From assembly GCF_006335005.1 (NCBI RefSeq), contig NZ_VDMP01000026.1, positions 195,928 through 259,799 on the forward strand: a stretch of DNA of 63,872 bases, written 5' to 3'. The notes below the pieces were generated by a model. It worked only from the letters and a program-made list of their open reading frames with translations, was not told the DNA's origin and made no database searches. Shown here in pieces: positions 62,990-63,872 of the stretch (positions are counted from its first letter, which is position 1; the number at the start of each line of letters is the position of its first letter). The stretch is from Nocardioides albidus. GTDB taxonomy: Bacteria > Actinomycetota > Actinomycetes > Propionibacteriales > Nocardioidaceae. A program made the position numbers and the translations under genes.

Positions 62990-63872
62990 ATGCCCGCAGT
63001 CCGCCGCAACAGCCTTGCCTTCACGGTCGTCGTGACCGTGGCGGTGGCGCTCGGCGCGCTGCTCACGCTCCTGGTTCTCGCGCTCTCCGGCGCCCCGGCC
63101 ATCACCCTGCTCGCGACCGCCCTGGCGGCGCTGCCGGTCGGGCCCGTGCTGGCGGCGTACCTCTGGTTGGACCGCTACGAGCCCGAGCCGCGAGCCCTGC
63201 TCGTCGGGGGCCTGGCCTGGGGCGCTTTCGTCGCGACCATGGCCGCGGTCGTGGTCCAGGGCCTCGGCGGCCTGCTCGTCGGCTTCACCGACACCTTCTC
63301 CCTGGCCGTCGTCGCTCCCGTCATCGAGGAGGCCAGCAAGGGCCTCTTCCTGGTCCTGCTGCTGTGGTGGCGCCGGGCGGAGGTCGACGGCATCCTCGAC
63401 GGCATCGTCTACGCCGGCATGGTCGGTGTCGGCTTCGCCTTCACCGAGAACATCCTCTACCTCATCGCGGCCTGGAACGGCACCGACGGGATGGGGCCCG
63501 GCGGCATCGAGGCGGTCACCGGCACGTTCGTCCTGCGCGGCGTCTTCAGCCCGTTCGCCCACCCGCTCTTCACGGCGTTCACGGGGGTCGGCATCGGCCT
63601 GGCCGTCTCCTCCCGCAGTGCGGCCGTCCGCTGGCTGGCCCCGGTCGGCGGCTACCTCCTCGCGGTGCTGGCGCACGCCACCTGGAACGGCTCGACGGTC
63701 TTCGGCTTCGGCAGCTTCGCCGTCGTGTACGTCGTCATCATGGCTCCCGCGTTCATCGGCATGGTCGCGCTGGCCTGGTGGGCTCGCGAGACCGAGGCGC
63801 ACGTGCTGCGGGTGGCCCTCACCGACGCCGCCCAGCGCGGGCTGCTGCCCGCCACCGACATCGGCTGGGTGG
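62990..63872 (+). CDS. PrsW-family intramembrane metalloprotease, 3'-truncated by the window edge
   Basis: ATG 62990 with TAGGGT 6 nt upstream (leaderless); open to the last base (294 codons). Hydrophobic throughout, with the PrsW motifs PVIEEASKG, FAFTENILY, FAHPLFTAFTGVGIG and HATWNGS. In Bacillus PrsW cleaves an anti-sigma factor; the target here is unknown. Divergent from the aminopeptidase across 58 bp. Confidence 0.88.
   Translation, partial: MPAVRRNSLAFTVVVTVAVALGALLTLLVLALSGAPAITLLATALAALPVGPVLAAYLWLDRYEPEPRALLVGGLAWGAFVATMAAVVVQGLGGLLVGFTDTFSLAVVAPVIEEASKGLFLVLLLWWRRAEVDGILDGIVYAGMVGVGFAFTENILYLIAAWNGTDGMGPGGIEAVTGTFVLRGVFSPFAHPLFTAFTGVGIGLAVSSRSAAVRWLAPVGGYLLAVLAHATWNGSTVFGFGSFAVVYVVIMAPAFIGMVALAWWARETEAHVLRVALTDAAQRGLLPATDIGWV

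Overview
This 63.9 kb window is chromosomal DNA from a high-GC actinobacterium, most likely a Nocardioides-type member of the Nocardioidaceae. I infer this from codon use, GTG/TTG starts, TANNNT -10 boxes 6-8 nt before start codons (leaderless mRNAs), tRNA genes without encoded CCA, and the order mec-cysO-cysM ... murI-(Rv1339-like hydrolase) ... rph-rdgB, which resembles the mycobacterial locus. I see no prophage, CRISPR array, intact insertion sequence or rRNA.

Layout. 1-866: end of a fatty-acyl desaturase. 1017-6383: sulfur-carrier cysteine synthesis (mec, cysO, cysM), a secreted DUF3152 metalloprotease, a secreted phosphodiesterase, murI and a metallo-hydrolase. 6380-12811: two two-component systems, a VanY-like peptidase and an ABC exporter, with a palindromic DNA element that supplies the start of one histidine kinase. 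12861-17354: rph, rdgB, an odd tRNA, an M20 amidohydrolase, a membrane protein and a peroxiredoxin. 17390-19941: an energy-coupling-factor metal importer behind a Nur-like (nickel) operator. 19938-24818: small housekeeping and regulatory genes, including a WYL regulator pair.

25167-49026 is the centrepiece: an apparently complete route from indole-3-acetate (auxin, IAA) to central metabolism. An MHS-family transporter, an iac-type cluster (iacA, B, C, D, E, F forward; flavin reductase and amidase in reverse; SnoaL-like protein by the transporter) and a cytoplasmic PAS histidine kinase/FixJ-type regulator pair should take IAA to catechol. A catBACD operon and pcaFIJ, each with its own LysR regulator, should then take catechol through the beta-ketoadipate pathway to succinyl-CoA and acetyl-CoA. 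Two features look new. A secreted penicillin-acylase-type hydrolase is the last gene of the iac operon and may release IAA from amide conjugates. A shared 16-bp motif, GTAGGGGWWWYCCTCA, sits 56-57 bp upstream (centre to centre) of a TANNNT box at three promoters (transporter, iacG operon, kinase), which suggests a single regulon.

49047-63872: strong terminators, tRNA-Lys, tRNA-His and tRNA-Arg, a tandem repeat with a G-quadruplex motif, a phytoene-dehydrogenase-like oxidoreductase, pirin, an autoregulated MarR-GNAT fusion, orn, a MauE/DsbA pair, an adenosine-deaminase-family gene, an SDR, an ABC ATPase, a CsoR-like (copper) operator with a DUF4396 protein, malic enzyme, a universal stress protein, an Xaa-Pro aminopeptidase with a 12-bp minisatellite, and a PrsW-type protease cut by the window end. 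All functions are inferred by reading the sequence; no database search was run.
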